Assembly: GCA_005239165.1 (NCBI GenBank)
Contig: RAPG01000007.1
Location: forward strand, 124,001-188,000
DNA length: 64,000 nt
Source of the DNA: Allopusillimonas ginsengisoli
GTDB taxonomy: Bacteria > Pseudomonadota > Gammaproteobacteria > Burkholderiales > Burkholderiaceae_B
Direction of reading: 5' to 3'
Shown one piece after another: positions 24,417 to 35,832 of the stretch. Below the pieces are notes generated by a model. The model searched no databases and was not told the DNA's origin. It worked only from the letters and a program-made list of their open reading frames with translations. Numbering within the stretch: position 1 is the first letter of the stretch; each line of letters begins with the position of its first letter. The position numbers and the translations under genes were made by a program.

Positions 24417-25549
24417 AAAATGCGGCTGAAATGTCTCTGCCCATGATCGTCATGCCGCGCAGGGGCCTGCTCTCGCACAAGGTCTGGCTTGCGCTGATGA
24501 TGGTGTTCATCTTCATGGCGCTGTTGCCTTTGCTGAATCTGGTGACGCCGGCGGATCACCCTTTGCATGTGTCTTCCTATATGGTGGCGCTGCTGGGAAA
24601 ATTCATGTGTTATGCGTTGGCGGCCCTGGCGCTTGATCTGGTCTGGGGGTATACCGGCATTCTCTCTTTGGGTCACGGTGTTTTCTTTGCGCTGGGCGGC
24701 TATGCGCATGGTATGTATCTGATGCGCGCCTCGGCGGCCGTGGGTGGCAATACGCAGGCCTTGCCCGGTTTCATGGTGTTTCTCGATTGGAAACAATACC
24801 CGTGGTATTGGGCCTTTACTGATCATTTTGCATGGGCCATGGTGCTGGTGGTATGTGTGCCGGGCGTACTTGCCTTTGCGTTCGGGTATTTCGCCTTTCG
24901 TTCCCGGATCAAGGGGGTGTATTTTTCCATCATCACCCAGGCATTGACGTTTGCCGCGATGTTGCTGTTTTTCCGCAATGAAACGGGTTTTGGCGGCAAT
25001 AATGGCTTTACGGGTTTCACCCAGATCCTTGGTTTTGACATCACCGCGCCGCAAACGCGAGCGGGCCTTTACTGGGCAACGCTTATTATCCTGACGGGAT
25101 CATTTATGTTGTCCCGGGCGATCATGGGCTCGCGGCTTGGCAGGGTGCTGACTGCCGTGCGCGATGGCGAAAACCGGCTGCGCTTTCTCGGCTATGAGCC
25201 CCTGCACTTCAAACTCTTTATCTGGACTCTGTCAGCCATCATGTGCGGCATCGCGGGCGCGCTTTACGTGCCCCAGGTTGGCATTATCAATCCAGGGGAG
25301 ATGTCTACAGAGTCCTCGATTGAAATGGTGATTTGGGTTGCGACCGGAGGGCGGGGTACGCTGCTGGGCCCCATCATCGGCGCGGGCGTTGTCAATGGAC
25401 TCAAAACGTGGTTTACGGGGGCATTTCCTGAGTACTGGCTTTATGCGCTGGGTCTTATCTTTGTGCTGACCACGCTGTTTTTACCGCAGGGCCTGGTTGG
25501 CCTGGCGCGCCGCCTGTGGAACCACCACGATGCAAGGAGCCTGCCATGA
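24413..25549 (+). CDS. urtC: Urea ABC transporter permease UrtC
   Basis: The 378-residue LivM-type membrane permease has the marker regions ALAALALDLVWGYTGILSLGHGVFFALGGYAHGM, GFGGNNGFTGFTQILGF and ATGGRGTLLGPIIGAGVVNGLKTW. It pairs with UrtB to form the urea channel in the inner membrane. The start overlaps the urtB stop and the stop overlaps the urtD ATG, both as ATGA. Confidence 0.95.
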   Translation: MKNAAEMSLPMIVMPRRGLLSHKVWLALMMVFIFMALLPLLNLVTPADHPLHVSSYMVALLGKFMCYALAALALDLVWGYTGILSLGHGVFFALGGYAHGMYLMRASAAVGGNTQALPGFMVFLDWKQYPWYWAFTDHFAWAMVLVVCVPGVLAFAFGYFAFRSRIKGVYFSIITQALTFAAMLLFFRNETGFGGNNGFTGFTQILGFDITAPQTRAGLYWATLIILTGSFMLSRAIMGSRLGRVLTAVRDGENRLRFLGYEPLHFKLFIWTLSAIMCGIAGALYVPQVGIINPGEMSTESSIEMVIWVATGGRGTLLGPIIGAGVVNGLKTWFTGAFPEYWLYALGLIFVLTTLFLPQGLVGLARRLWNHHDARSLP

Positions 25550-26400
25550 AGCCCGCCATGATGCCCGATCGGCAAGCACTTGTTGACAGCCCCGATGAGG
25601 GGGCTGGGGGTACGCCCGGTTACGGCCGCGTGGTCCAGCCTGGCCTGGACGTCAGCCATGGCGTCATCCTTTATCTTGAGGACATCACTGTTAGTTTTGA
25701 TGGCTTCCGTGCGCTGAACCGGCTCACGCTGGATATCGGTGTGGGGGAATTGCGCTGCATCATTGGCCCCAATGGCGCGGGGAAAACCACCATGATGGAT
25801 GTCATCACCGGCAAGACCAGGCCGGATCAAGGCACGGTGTTCTTTGGTCAGAACATAGACCTTACCCGGCTTGATGAAGGGCAGATTGCCCATGCGGGGA
25901 TAGGCCGCAAGTTTCAGCGTCCTACCGTGTTCGAGCAGCATACGGTGTTCGAAAATCTGGAACTTGCCATCAAAGGTGATAAGGGAATACGGACAACCTT
26001 GTTCGCCCGGCTGAACACCGAACAGTCTGATCGCATCCTGGCAACACTTGAACTGACCCGGCTTGTGCAGGTTGCGCAACGGTCCGCAGGGCTCTTGTCA
26101 CACGGGCAGAAGCAGTGGCTGGAGATAGGCATGCTTTTGATGCAGGAGCCTCTGCTGCTCTTGCTCGACGAGCCGGTCGCGGGCATGACGGACGCCGAAA
26201 CCGAACGCACGGGCGAACTGCTTAATGAGCTCAAAGGGAAGCATTCGATGATGGTGGTCGAGCACGATATGGACTTTGTGAATAGCATCGCAGGAAACGG
26301 CAAGGTGACGGTTCTGCATGAGGGTTCAGTGCTGTCCGAAGGCACGATGGCCAAGGTGCAGAGTGATCCGCGAGTGATCGAAGTCTATCTGGGACGCTGA
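25546..26400 (+). CDS. urtD: Urea ABC transporter ATP-binding protein UrtD
   Basis: The 284-residue LivG-type ATPase has about 45 extra N-terminal residues, Walker A GPNGAGKTTMMD, the Q-loop GRKFQRPTVFEQHTVFENL, LLSHGQKQWLEIGMLL as signature and Walker B LLLLDEPVAGMT, with the switch VVEHDMDFV. The ATG at 25546 overlaps the urtC stop and has AAGGAG upstream. It energises urea uptake together with UrtE. Confidence 0.95.
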   Translation: MKPAMMPDRQALVDSPDEGAGGTPGYGRVVQPGLDVSHGVILYLEDITVSFDGFRALNRLTLDIGVGELRCIIGPNGAGKTTMMDVITGKTRPDQGTVFFGQNIDLTRLDEGQIAHAGIGRKFQRPTVFEQHTVFENLELAIKGDKGIRTTLFARLNTEQSDRILATLELTRLVQVAQRSAGLLSHGQKQWLEIGMLLMQEPLLLLLDEPVAGMTDAETERTGELLNELKGKHSMMVVEHDMDFVNSIAGNGKVTVLHEGSVLSEGTMAKVQSDPRVIEVYLGR

Positions 26401-26401
26401 T

Positions 26402-27097
26402 ATGCTTGAAATAAAATCTATCAATCAATTTTATGGCGGAAGTCATACCCTGCGCGATGTTACGCTGCGGCTGGCGCAGGGCGAGTGCCTGGCCTTGCTG
26501 GGCCGCAATGGCGTTGGCAAGACCACCTTGCTCAAATGCCTGATGGGCGTATTGCCCATACGCTCTGGCAGTATCCAGCTGGATGGCGAGGATATTTCAC
26601 AGCGTGCGCCGCACCAGCGCGTGGCGCGCGGTATGTCTTACGTGCCGCAGGGGCGCGATATTTTTGGACGCCTCACTGTTGAAGAGAATCTGTTGATGGG
26701 TATGGCGAGCAAGCCGGCCGCCGCCACGCGCATCAAGGACGAAATCTATGAGCTCTTCCCGGTGTTGCGGACCATGCTCAATCGCCGGGGCGGCGATCTT
26801 TCCGGTGGACAGCAACAGCAGTTGGCGATTGCGCGTGCACTGCTGTCCGAGCCCAAATACATCATTCTGGACGAACCGACCGAAGGCATACAGCCTTCCA
26901 TCATCAAGGATATCGGCCGTGTGATTCATATGCTGCGAGAACGGGGCGACATCGGCATTTTGCTGTGTGAGCAGTACTTTGACTTTGCGCGCGAACTGGC
27001 GGATCAGTTTGTGGTCCTTAACCGAGGCGAGGTCGTGGCCAGCGGTGACCGTAGCCAGATCGACAGTGACGACGTGCGCAGGCATCTTTCGGTGTGA
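26402..27097 (+). CDS. urtE: Urea ABC transporter ATP-binding protein UrtE
   Basis: The 231-residue LivF-type ATPase has Walker A GRNGVGKTTLLKCLMG, YVPQGRDIFGRLTVEENL (the UrtE Q-loop form), the signature DLSGGQQQQLAIARAL and Walker B IILDEPTEGIQPS. It starts one base after the urtD stop and ends in TGA overlapping the ureD GTG (GTGA). The transporter and urease genes therefore form one continuous transcription unit. Confidence 0.95.
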   Translation: MLEIKSINQFYGGSHTLRDVTLRLAQGECLALLGRNGVGKTTLLKCLMGVLPIRSGSIQLDGEDISQRAPHQRVARGMSYVPQGRDIFGRLTVEENLLMGMASKPAAATRIKDEIYELFPVLRTMLNRRGGDLSGGQQQQLAIARALLSEPKYIILDEPTEGIQPSIIKDIGRVIHMLRERGDIGILLCEQYFDFARELADQFVVLNRGEVVASGDRSQIDSDDVRRHLSV

Positions 27098-28002
27098 GTG
27101 TGATGGACTCTTGCGTCGAACCCTCCTTGTCTGCCCACGCGCACCCCGTCGATACCTCTCTGGCCTCCTGGGACGCGCGATTACGCCTGTCGTTTGAACA
27201 GAGAGCTGGGCAGGGTACGGTTTTGGCAGAGCGTTGGCATCAAGGTCCTTTGCAGGTGCAAAAGGCGCTCTACCCAGAAGGTCCGAAGGTTTGTCACGTG
27301 ACACTGCTCCATCCCCCTTCGGGTATCGCAGGTGGTGATCAGCTTGAGATTGAGGTCACCGTTAAAGAGGGTGCGCACGCGGTGCTCAGCACACCCGGAG
27401 CAACACGCTGGTACAAGGCCAATGGCCGGCCCGCCGCGCAGACAGCGCGTCTTGACGTGATGTCCAACGCAAGCCTGGAGTGGTTGCCACAAGAGAATAT
27501 TTTCTTTGAGCATGCCGATGCACGCAGCGATGTCCGCGTTTCTTTACGCAGTGGATCGCGGGCAATCGGTTGGGAGATCATTCAGTTGGGCACCGTATGC
27601 AGGCAAACGGCCTGGGATGCCGGCCGCGTGACGCTGGGAACCACTTTGATGCTGGACGATGAACCCTTGTGGATTGATGCCGCGACGTTTTGCGCTCCCG
27701 ATCCCATCCGGCGCAGCGTAGCGTGCATGGCGGGGTTTCCTGTCATGGGTACGCTGTGGGCCTTCGGTCCTGCGCTGGATAGCGACGCGGCAGATCAGTT
27801 GGGTGCAGAGATGCCCTGGACGGACACGCTGCGGGCGGGGTTCACCCATATTCCTTCGGCCCGCGGGCAATGCTTGGGCCTGTTGCGTGTGCTGGGCGTA
27901 CATGCGCAGGAAGTTAGAGAATTGCTGATATCGCTATGGGTTCGGCTACGACCTATGGTGCTGGGAATTGCCGCACAGCCTCTGCGCCTGTGGCGCACCT
28001 GA
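27094..28002 (+). CDS. ureD: Urease accessory protein UreD
   Basis: The 302-residue UreD (UreH) scaffold binds apo-urease with UreF and UreG for nickel insertion. Visible features are SWDARLRLSFEQRAGQGTVL, HPPSGIAGGDQLEIEV, STPGATRWYKANG and WLPQENIFFEHA, all typical. The GTG at 27094 overlaps the urtE stop; the ATG at 27103 is the alternative. The length is slightly greater than average because of the N-terminal 25 residues. Confidence 0.95.
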   Translation: MSVMDSCVEPSLSAHAHPVDTSLASWDARLRLSFEQRAGQGTVLAERWHQGPLQVQKALYPEGPKVCHVTLLHPPSGIAGGDQLEIEVTVKEGAHAVLSTPGATRWYKANGRPAAQTARLDVMSNASLEWLPQENIFFEHADARSDVRVSLRSGSRAIGWEIIQLGTVCRQTAWDAGRVTLGTTLMLDDEPLWIDAATFCAPDPIRRSVACMAGFPVMGTLWAFGPALDSDAADQLGAEMPWTDTLRAGFTHIPSARGQCLGLLRVLGVHAQEVRELLISLWVRLRPMVLGIAAQPLRLWRT

Positions 28003-28047
28003 ACAATCACTAGAGCCATAAATATAAGTTATGGGAAAGGAGAACGC

Positions 28048-28350
28048 ATGGAACTGACCCCTCGAGAGAAAGACAAGCTCTTGATATTTACCGCCGCCTT
28101 GCTCGCTGAACGCCGCCGGGAGCGTGGTCTTAAGCTCAATCATCCGGAAGCGGTGGCGTTGATCTCTGCAGCACTGATGGAAGGTGCGCGCGACGGACGC
28201 ACCGTCAGCGACCTTATGCACCATGGCGCCACGTTGCTGTCGCGTGCGGATGTCATGGAAGGCGTGCCAGAAATGATTCCTGACATTCAGATCGAAGCAA
28301 CGTTTCCGGACGGCTCCAAGCTGATCACCGTACATAACCCAATTGTTTGA
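28048..28350 (+). CDS. ureA: Urease subunit gamma
   Basis: This 100-residue protein begins [20 protein letters not shown] and contains [23 protein letters not shown] and [24 protein letters not shown], the near-invariant UreA sequence. It is the smallest structural subunit of the (UreABC)3 urease. A GGAAAGGAG site lies just upstream of the ATG. Confidence 0.97.
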   Translation: MELTPREKDKLLIFTAALLAERRRERGLKLNHPEAVALISAALMEGARDGRTVSDLMHHGATLLSRADVMEGVPEMIPDIQIEATFPDGSKLITVHNPIV

Positions 28351-28368
28351 TTTAACAGGATCTTCACC

Positions 28369-28992
28369 ATGGAAAACCGATCTCTGCGCAGTGCCTTGCT
28401 GGCAAGTGCTGCTTTGCTTTCTGTCGCCGCAAGCCCCGTGCTGGCCCATCCCGGGCACGAGCTTCAATCGCTGGATGCAGGGGGGGCGGACATGTTTTTC
28501 GCCGGACTGCTGCATCCGCTGACCGGGTTCGATCACCTGCTGGCCATGCTGGCAGTCGGTCTATGGGCGGCGCTGACGCATAAGGACTTGAAACAGGCGT
28601 TATGGACGCCTGCGAGTTTTCTGGCGCTGCTGCTGGTGGGCGCATTGCTGGGCATTGCAGGCTTGAGACTGCCGGCGGTGGAGCCCGTCATCACGGCTTC
28701 CTTGCTGGTCATGGGTTTGCTGGTGGCGAGCCGGGCCAGCATGCCGCGTTGGGCCGCATCAGCGCTGGTGGGATTCTTTGCGGTCTTTCACGGTCTGGCG
28801 CATGGCGCGGAACTGCCGCAGGCAGAAAGCGCTTTTGCGTTTATTGCTGGTTTCATGCTGACGACCCTCTGCCTGCATTTGACGGGGCTGGGGCTTGGCT
28901 TTGCGCTCAAGCATCGCAATGTATTGCTGACTCGTCTGGCCGGGGCAGGCATTGCGGGCTACGGGCTTGCGCTCCTTGCCACGTCTTTTTAG
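28369..28992 (+). CDS. HupE/UreJ-family nickel permease-like membrane protein
   Basis: The 207-residue protein has a cleavable signal (LLASAALLSVAASPVLAHPGHE) exposing an N-terminal His-rich HPGHE after processing. LLHPLTGFDHLLAMLAVGLWAA is the HupE/UreJ signature, and about six transmembrane helices follow. These proteins are thought to import nickel or cobalt. Its place between ureA and ureB links it to metal supply for urease and is usual in Burkholderiales. Confidence 0.93.
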   Translation: MENRSLRSALLASAALLSVAASPVLAHPGHELQSLDAGGADMFFAGLLHPLTGFDHLLAMLAVGLWAALTHKDLKQALWTPASFLALLLVGALLGIAGLRLPAVEPVITASLLVMGLLVASRASMPRWAASALVGFFAVFHGLAHGAELPQAESAFAFIAGFMLTTLCLHLTGLGLGFALKHRNVLLTRLAGAGIAGYGLALLATSF

Positions 28993-29004
28993 AAGGAGGC
29001 TTTC

Positions 29005-29309
29005 ATGATTCCTGGTGAGATTTTTGCAGAAGAGGGTGTCATCGTCATGAATGAAGGCCGTGCTGTGTGCAAGGTTGACGTGATCAATACCGGTGATCGC
29101 CCGATACAGGTCGGATCGCATTTTCATTTTGCCGAAACCAATGCAGCGCTGGATTTCGATCGCAAGGCTGCACGCGGGTTCCGGCTTGATATCGCGGCGG
29201 GCACTGCGGTGCGCTTCGAACCTGGCCAAAAGCGGACAATCTGGTTGGTGGCGCTTGCGGGTGATCGCAAGGTTTATGGCTTTAACGGCCACGTCATGGG
29301 GGCACTGTA

Positions 29310-29310
<1 letters not shown>
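29005..29310 (+). CDS. ureB: Urease subunit beta
   Basis: This 101-residue UreB begins [19 protein letters not shown] and carries [23 protein letters not shown] and [18 protein letters not shown], the conserved core. It bridges UreA and UreC in the enzyme. AGAAGGAGG precedes the start and the TAA shares one base with the ureC ATG. Confidence 0.97.
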
Positions 29311-31025
<1,715 letters not shown>

Positions 31026-31124
31026 CGTCTGCGACGCACTTGTGGCAGACATTAATGCGCAGCAAGAAGGCCGCCACGCCTGCCGCATGTTGACGAGTAC
31101 CCAGGGGAATACCAAGGAGGTTTT

Positions 31125-31697
31125 GTGCAGATAGCACTCAAACGCATTGAAGGCACTCACGTGGCGAAATCGCTGGCTAACAGGGCGCCTGTTGTGGTGC
31201 TGGACTTTCAGCGGCGTCGGCGCAGCCGGCAGTTGGTAGCGCTTGAGAATGGCGTTTCGATAGGGCTGGCCTTGCCCAGCGGTACTGTTCTGCTGGACGG
31301 TGATCTGCTGGTGCTCGGCGACGGCAGCCTGGTCGTCGTGCGGGCCGCTGCTGAATCCGTATTGCGCGTATCAGGCGGCACCGCTCAGCAACTTGCCCGC
31401 GCGGCCTATCATCTGGGCAACCGCCATGTCCCTCTTGAGATCACCGCATCCGGGCTGCAGCTGGCGTTTGATGCGGTGCTGGCTGAGATGCTGAACCATT
31501 TTGACGGCATCGTGGTGGAGCAGCTTGAAGCGCCCTTCGAGCCGGAGACCGGCGCATACGGGGGCGGACACCGCCACGGTCATGATGAGACCTTTGCGTC
31601 TGATTACGCCCTGGCGCAATCGGTCTATCACGACCACGACGACGATCATCGCCACAGCCACGACCACCACGCGCGCGACGACCATGAAAGACGCTGA
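31125..31697 (+). CDS. ureE: Urease accessory protein UreE, nickel chaperone
   Basis: The 190-residue protein has the UreE peptide-binding N-terminal domain and the metal domain with AAYHLGNRHVPLEI and HFDGIVVEQLEAPFEPE. Its tail from about residue 150 is very His- and Asp-rich (GGHRHGHDET, then YHDHDDDHRHSHDHHARDD), which should bind several nickel ions. The start is GTG at 31125 with an excellent AAGGAGG upstream. It overlaps ureF by 14 bp. Confidence 0.95.
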   Translation: MQIALKRIEGTHVAKSLANRAPVVVLDFQRRRRSRQLVALENGVSIGLALPSGTVLLDGDLLVLGDGSLVVVRAAAESVLRVSGGTAQQLARAAYHLGNRHVPLEITASGLQLAFDAVLAEMLNHFDGIVVEQLEAPFEPETGAYGGGHRHGHDETFASDYALAQSVYHDHDDDHRHSHDHHARDDHERR

Positions 31698-32439
31698 GCC
31701 TGTATCCGGGCCGGTTGACACCCCCGCCTCGGCTTGGATACGCAAAACCGATGACGTGGACGCGCAGATGGCGCTGCTGCAGCTCACATCGCCAGCGCTT
31801 CCTATTGGCGGTTATAGCTATTCCCAAGGCCTGGAGTCGGCCATCGAGTGCGCGCTGATCAAGGACGAGGCAAGCGCGCAAGCGTGGATTACCGAGCAGT
31901 TAATGCATGTGATCGCGCATTGTGAGGCACCGATCTGGATTTTGTTGTTCGACGCCTGGTCAACAATGGATTACGCAGGGGCGGCCAACTGGAATACGTG
32001 GTTCCATGCCAGTCGTGAAACCCGCGAACTGCGCCACGAAACCGAACAAATGGGATGGTCGTTGGCCGGGTTGGCCGGGTCGCTGTCCTGGGGTTCGGCA
32101 GACATGCGCGCGGCTTTGGGTAATTTACGCGTGGTCACCTTGCCTGCCGCGCATGCCTTCTGTGCCTGTGCGCTGAGCCTTGAAAAACACGATGCGCTGG
32201 CCGCCTACCTGTTCACCTGGCTGGAGAATCAGATCATGGCGGCGATCAAGACAGTGCCGCTTGGACAACTGGCCGGGCAGCGCATATTGAATAAGGTCCG
32301 TTGCCATGTTGGCGCTGCCTGCGACGAGGCGGCCCAACGTGCTGGGGCGTCACCGCCACGCCTGGACACCCTTGCCCCTCAGCTTGCCATTCTTTCTGCC
32401 CGCCATGAAACCCAGTATTCGCGACTATTCAGATCATGA
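31684..32439 (+). CDS. ureF: Urease accessory protein UreF
   Basis: This 251-residue UreF contains LLQLTSPALPIGGYSYSQGLESAIE, ETRELRHETEQMGWSL and a tail ending in LAILSARHETQYSRLFRS, all typical. It forms a complex with UreD and UreG on the apoenzyme. The ATG at 31684 lies inside the ureE end; an open frame reaching 31501 is only the shadow of the His-rich ureE tail. Confidence 0.95.
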   Translation: MKDAEPVSGPVDTPASAWIRKTDDVDAQMALLQLTSPALPIGGYSYSQGLESAIECALIKDEASAQAWITEQLMHVIAHCEAPIWILLFDAWSTMDYAGAANWNTWFHASRETRELRHETEQMGWSLAGLAGSLSWGSADMRAALGNLRVVTLPAAHAFCACALSLEKHDALAAYLFTWLENQIMAAIKTVPLGQLAGQRILNKVRCHVGAACDEAAQRAGASPPRLDTLAPQLAILSARHETQYSRLFRS

Positions 32440-32520
32440 TCTCAGCACGGCTCGCCTACGTGCTTTATTTTTGCTTGCTGCAGGCCAGACTTCGGGCTGC
32501 ACAGAGCGAGGACTATATCG

Positions 32521-33183
32521 ATGACTACCGAAACTTTTGAATCGCAGCGCGTCAGGCGCACCAAATCGCTGCCGCCCTTGCGGGTAGGCGTGGGCGGGCC
32601 GGTAGGCTCGGGCAAAACAACCCTGCTGGAGATGCTGTGCAAAGTGATGTCATCCGGCTACGACATCGTCGCCATTACGAACGACATCTACACCAAGGAA
32701 GATCAGCGCCTCTTGACCTTGTCGGGGGCACTGCCGCCTGAACGCATTATGGGCGTGGAAACAGGCGGCTGCCCGCACACGGCGATCCGTGAGGATGCCT
32801 CCATCAATCTGGAAGCAATTGATCGTATGGTGACCCGCTTTCCCGACGTGGATATCATTTTTATCGAGTCGGGCGGCGATAATTTGGCGGCGACCTTTAG
32901 CCCAGAGCTGTCGGACTTCACCATTTATGTTATTGACGTTGCCGCTGGCGAGAAGATTCCGCGCAAAGGGGGCCCCGGCATCACCAAATCTGATCTACTC
33001 GTCATCAACAAGACGGATCTTGCACCCTACGTGGGTGCTTCGCTGGACGTGATGCGTAGCGATACCTTACGCATGCGTGGCATGCGTCCCTTTGTGATGG
33101 GAAGCATCAAGAACGGGCTAGGGCTTGAGGAGGTAATCGCGCTGATAGAACGTGAGGGCTTGTTGGGGTGTGATTACGCCTGA
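32521..33183 (+). CDS. ureG: Urease accessory GTPase UreG
   Basis: The 220-residue G3E GTPase has P-loop [51 protein letters not shown] with the metal-binding Cys-Pro-His, [18 protein letters not shown] and the base motif [14 protein letters not shown]. It supplies GTP-driven nickel delivery. It closes the urt-ure unit. The 81-bp gap to ureF holds no evident gene. Confidence 0.97.
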   Translation: MTTETFESQRVRRTKSLPPLRVGVGGPVGSGKTTLLEMLCKVMSSGYDIVAITNDIYTKEDQRLLTLSGALPPERIMGVETGGCPHTAIREDASINLEAIDRMVTRFPDVDIIFIESGGDNLAATFSPELSDFTIYVIDVAAGEKIPRKGGPGITKSDLLVINKTDLAPYVGASLDVMRSDTLRMRGMRPFVMGSIKNGLGLEEVIALIEREGLLGCDYA

Positions 33184-33201
33184 GGGATAGACGCCATGTT
33201 C

Positions 33202-33216
33202 GGGCGCGATGCGCCC
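33202..33216 (+). terminator. GC-rich hairpin after ureG
   Basis: GGGCGC and GCGCCC flank a 3-base loop 18 bp after the ureG stop. Only a short GCCCTT follows, so the U-run is weak. It is well placed to end the urt-ure transcript, although it is not a strong intrinsic terminator. Confidence 0.4.
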
Positions 33217-33368
33217 GCCCTTATGCACCATCAATGCAGTTACCGGGGTGCTGCACTGTCTTGTCGACGGTGGTGTTATCCATAAATAGGATGCATTAAT
33301 GGATCTTGACGTTCAGGTTGTTCTGCATTAAGATTCATCGTTGTATCTTATTTTGGTGTGGAGCTTCA

Positions 33369-34139
33369 ATGAACTGTTTTACCCCCTCTCTCGACCTGTC
33401 ACGTTGCGGCTTTGCGCTGGCCACACTCTGCCTGATGGCCTCGGGAGGTGCGCATGCCGCACAAGACGACCGTATCAAGATCGGAGCAGGGGTTGCAGTC
33501 ACACCCAAGTTTCAGGGTTCAAGTTCGCATCGATTACGTGCGGTACCTCTGATCGACATTAAGAAAGGGCGGATATTTGCCCGGACCGATGATGGTATAG
33601 GTCTAAATATTATCGAGACGTCTGCCATCACCATGGGTGCAGGCCTGAATCTGATGCGGGGCTACAGAAGTAGCGATGTTCCAGATGGCATCGGCAAGTT
33701 GTCTGATGCGGTGGGTGCGCGGGTGTTTATGTCGACCAATGTAGCGGGAGCCAGATTGCGTCTGTCAGCAACCCAGGCATTAAATAAAAACTCGCGCGGT
33801 ATGATTGCCGTGGCGCGTGCGTCATACCCTTATGCCGTTACCAGTCAACTGATGCTGGTTCCCAGCGTAGCAGTCAGCTGGGCCAATGAGAAATACCTGA
33901 GCAGTTACTTTGGTGTGGATGGGGGCCAGTCGGTCCGGTCCGGTAAATCTCAATATCACCCGTCAGCGGGCTTCAAGGACGTTTCGATGCGCGTGGCCGT
34001 CAATTATTCGCTTAACAAAAGCTGGAGCATTACGGGGGCGGTAGGTGCCAGCACGTTGCTGGACAAGGCAGCAGACAGCCCTATTGTTGAGAAAAAAACG
34101 CAGCTGCATGCTGTGGCGGGTGTCGCTTATACGTTTTGA
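33369..34139 (+). CDS. MipA/OmpV-family outer membrane protein
   Basis: The 256-residue protein has a signal peptide (LATLCLMASGGAHAAQ) followed by IKIGAGVAVTPKFQGSSSHRLRAVPLIDIKKGRIFARTDDGIGLN, the MipA/OmpV start, then alternating amphipathic strands up to a C-terminal HAVAGVAYTF ending in Phe, as expected for a beta-barrel. Some family members scaffold murein enzymes, others are general porin-like proteins. The ATG at 33369 follows TGGAG; the upstream open frame adds 21 unlikely residues. It converges with the TetR gene, whose stop is only 7 bp away. Confidence 0.85.
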   Translation: MNCFTPSLDLSRCGFALATLCLMASGGAHAAQDDRIKIGAGVAVTPKFQGSSSHRLRAVPLIDIKKGRIFARTDDGIGLNIIETSAITMGAGLNLMRGYRSSDVPDGIGKLSDAVGARVFMSTNVAGARLRLSATQALNKNSRGMIAVARASYPYAVTSQLMLVPSVAVSWANEKYLSSYFGVDGGQSVRSGKSQYHPSAGFKDVSMRVAVNYSLNKSWSITGAVGASTLLDKAADSPIVEKKTQLHAVAGVAYTF

Positions 34140-34146
34140 GACGGTT

Positions 34147-34740
34147 TTAACTAGATAGCACCAGCGGCAGCAAAAGTGCGTCAACCCAGGTAACCCGCAG
34201 TGCTTTGGGTGGCGCTTTTCCGTTTATCAAAATGTAGTGCGCAATGAGGTCGCTTAACAATGACTCTACCGCCGGGATGAGTTTTTCTGCGTTGATCTCG
34301 TCACGCTTTACAGCGCGGTGCAGAATCAGCTTGAGGCTGTCGGCCCTTCCCGCGATAAATGTATGCCGTAACTCAGGGGCCGAAGGATAGCTTTCGCGAA
34401 AGCTTGTGTCCGACAGCATGGAGAAAATCATGTTGATGATTGGAGCAAGATCACTGACTTGCCCCAGATAGTCAAGAAGCTCTGTACGGACGTTGCCACG
34501 GTCAGGCACGTCGATAGGCTTCATTGCCAGCTGGTGGGTTACCGCCGCCACAGCAAGAGTAGCCTTTCCATTCCATCGACGTGCGAGCACAGGACGGCTG
34601 GTGGATGCGGCTGCTGCGACAGATTCCATTGTCAGGCCGGCATACCCGCGCTTGAGGAGCTCGGCCCATGCGACTTCAATAATTGCATTTTCGAGCTCGG
34701 CATCGCGACGCCGTTTTTTCGAAGAGGTGGATGTAGGCAT
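34147..34740 (-). CDS. TetR/AcrR-family transcriptional regulator
   Basis: This 197-residue repressor has an N-terminal helix-turn-helix (IIEVAWAELLKRGYAGLTMESVAAAASTSRPVLARRW, residues 20-56) and a variable ligand domain with DALLLPLVL at the end. It is divergent from the SDR gene at 34896 across 155 bp and so probably controls it; no clear palindrome is visible there. The ligand is unknown. Confidence 0.9.
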   Translation of the reverse strand: MPTSTSSKKRRRDAELENAIIEVAWAELLKRGYAGLTMESVAAAASTSRPVLARRWNGKATLAVAAVTHQLAMKPIDVPDRGNVRTELLDYLGQVSDLAPIINMIFSMLSDTSFRESYPSAPELRHTFIAGRADSLKLILHRAVKRDEINAEKLIPAVESLLSDLIAHYILINGKAPPKALRVTWVDALLLPLVLSS

Positions 34741-34895
34741 ATTGATCTGTTAAGACACGGTTACGTGCCATAGTATGGAAGAAAGGCCTGAGAAGCTATC
34801 ACAAGGCTTGATTATTGCTGACTGCGATCAGTATGGCTCTGAGTGCAGGTATATCAAGCATGGGGTTTTGTTCATTAATTTAAAGGCATTCTAAT

Positions 34896-35663
34896 ATGTA
34901 TGATTCCGCCAATTTCAAATTAAACGATCAGGTTGCTCTTATCACTGGTGCAGGCGCCGGTATTGGTCGCGCAATCGCTGAAACGTTTGCCGCCGCCGGG
35001 GCTGCCGTTATGGTCAGTGATCTTAATGTTGAGTCAGCGCAGTCGGTTGCCACTGCCATACAGACGCAAGGTGGCAGGGCTGAAGCCATGGCCTGTGACG
35101 TGACCAAAGAAGAAGATTTGCTGCGGTTGGTCGAAGAAACCGTGCAGCGCCTGGGTAAGCTAACCGTACTTGTCAGTAATGCGGGAGGGGGCGGACCCAA
35201 GCCCTTTGACATGCCTATGGCTGATTTTCGACGAGCTTTTGACCTGAACGTGTTTTCGCTGTTTCGCCTTGCTCAGCTTGCCGCACCTAAAATGGAAAGC
35301 GTTGGCGGCGGGGTTATGCTGGCCATTACCTCAATGGCAGGCGAAAACAAAAATACGCGCATGGCGGCTTATGGTTCTTCCAAAGCAGCCACCAATCATT
35401 TGATTCGCAACATTGCATTCGACCTGGGTCCAAAAGGCATACGCATCAATGGTATAGCACCTGGGGCCACACGAACGGCAGCGCTGGAGTCAGTGCTTAA
35501 TGACGATATCGAGAAAGCCATGTTGATGCACACACCCATCCGTAGATTGGGTGAGCCGCAAGACATGGCGAATGCGGCACTATATTTGTGTTCGCCAGCA
35601 GCGAGCTGGGTCAGTGGGCAGATATTGACCGTATCTGGCGGTGGCGTGCAAGAGTTGGATTGA
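34896..35663 (+). CDS. Short-chain dehydrogenase/reductase (classical SDR)
   Basis: The 255-residue enzyme has the cofactor motif ALITGAGAGIGRAIAETFA (TGxxxGIG, near residue 15), Asp in VMVSDLN suggesting NAD(H) preference, VSNAGGGGPKPFD, the catalytic Ser in LAITSMAGENKN, and YGSSKAA with Tyr and Lys. IRINGIAPGATRT and VSGQILTVSGGGVQELD complete the fold. It resembles 7-alpha-hydroxysteroid dehydrogenase and related general alcohol dehydrogenases. The substrate is not evident. The ribosome site is weak (AAAGG). It is presumably controlled by the divergent TetR gene. Confidence 0.93.
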   Translation: MYDSANFKLNDQVALITGAGAGIGRAIAETFAAAGAAVMVSDLNVESAQSVATAIQTQGGRAEAMACDVTKEEDLLRLVEETVQRLGKLTVLVSNAGGGGPKPFDMPMADFRRAFDLNVFSLFRLAQLAAPKMESVGGGVMLAITSMAGENKNTRMAAYGSSKAATNHLIRNIAFDLGPKGIRINGIAPGATRTAALESVLNDDIEKAMLMHTPIRRLGEPQDMANAALYLCSPAASWVSGQILTVSGGGVQELD

Positions 35664-35832
35664 GTCGTATTCAATGAGACGGAGATGGGCTCAGGCTATG
35701 GCCCTCGCTCTGGCAAGTACACGCCAAAGGTAATGCAGCGCCAGCCTGGATGAGGGCGTGGCGCTGCTTTCGTGCCAGGCAGATCTCATGCGCCCGGATT
35801 AAGCGCAAGAGCAAGTGCCGGCCTTTTGATAG

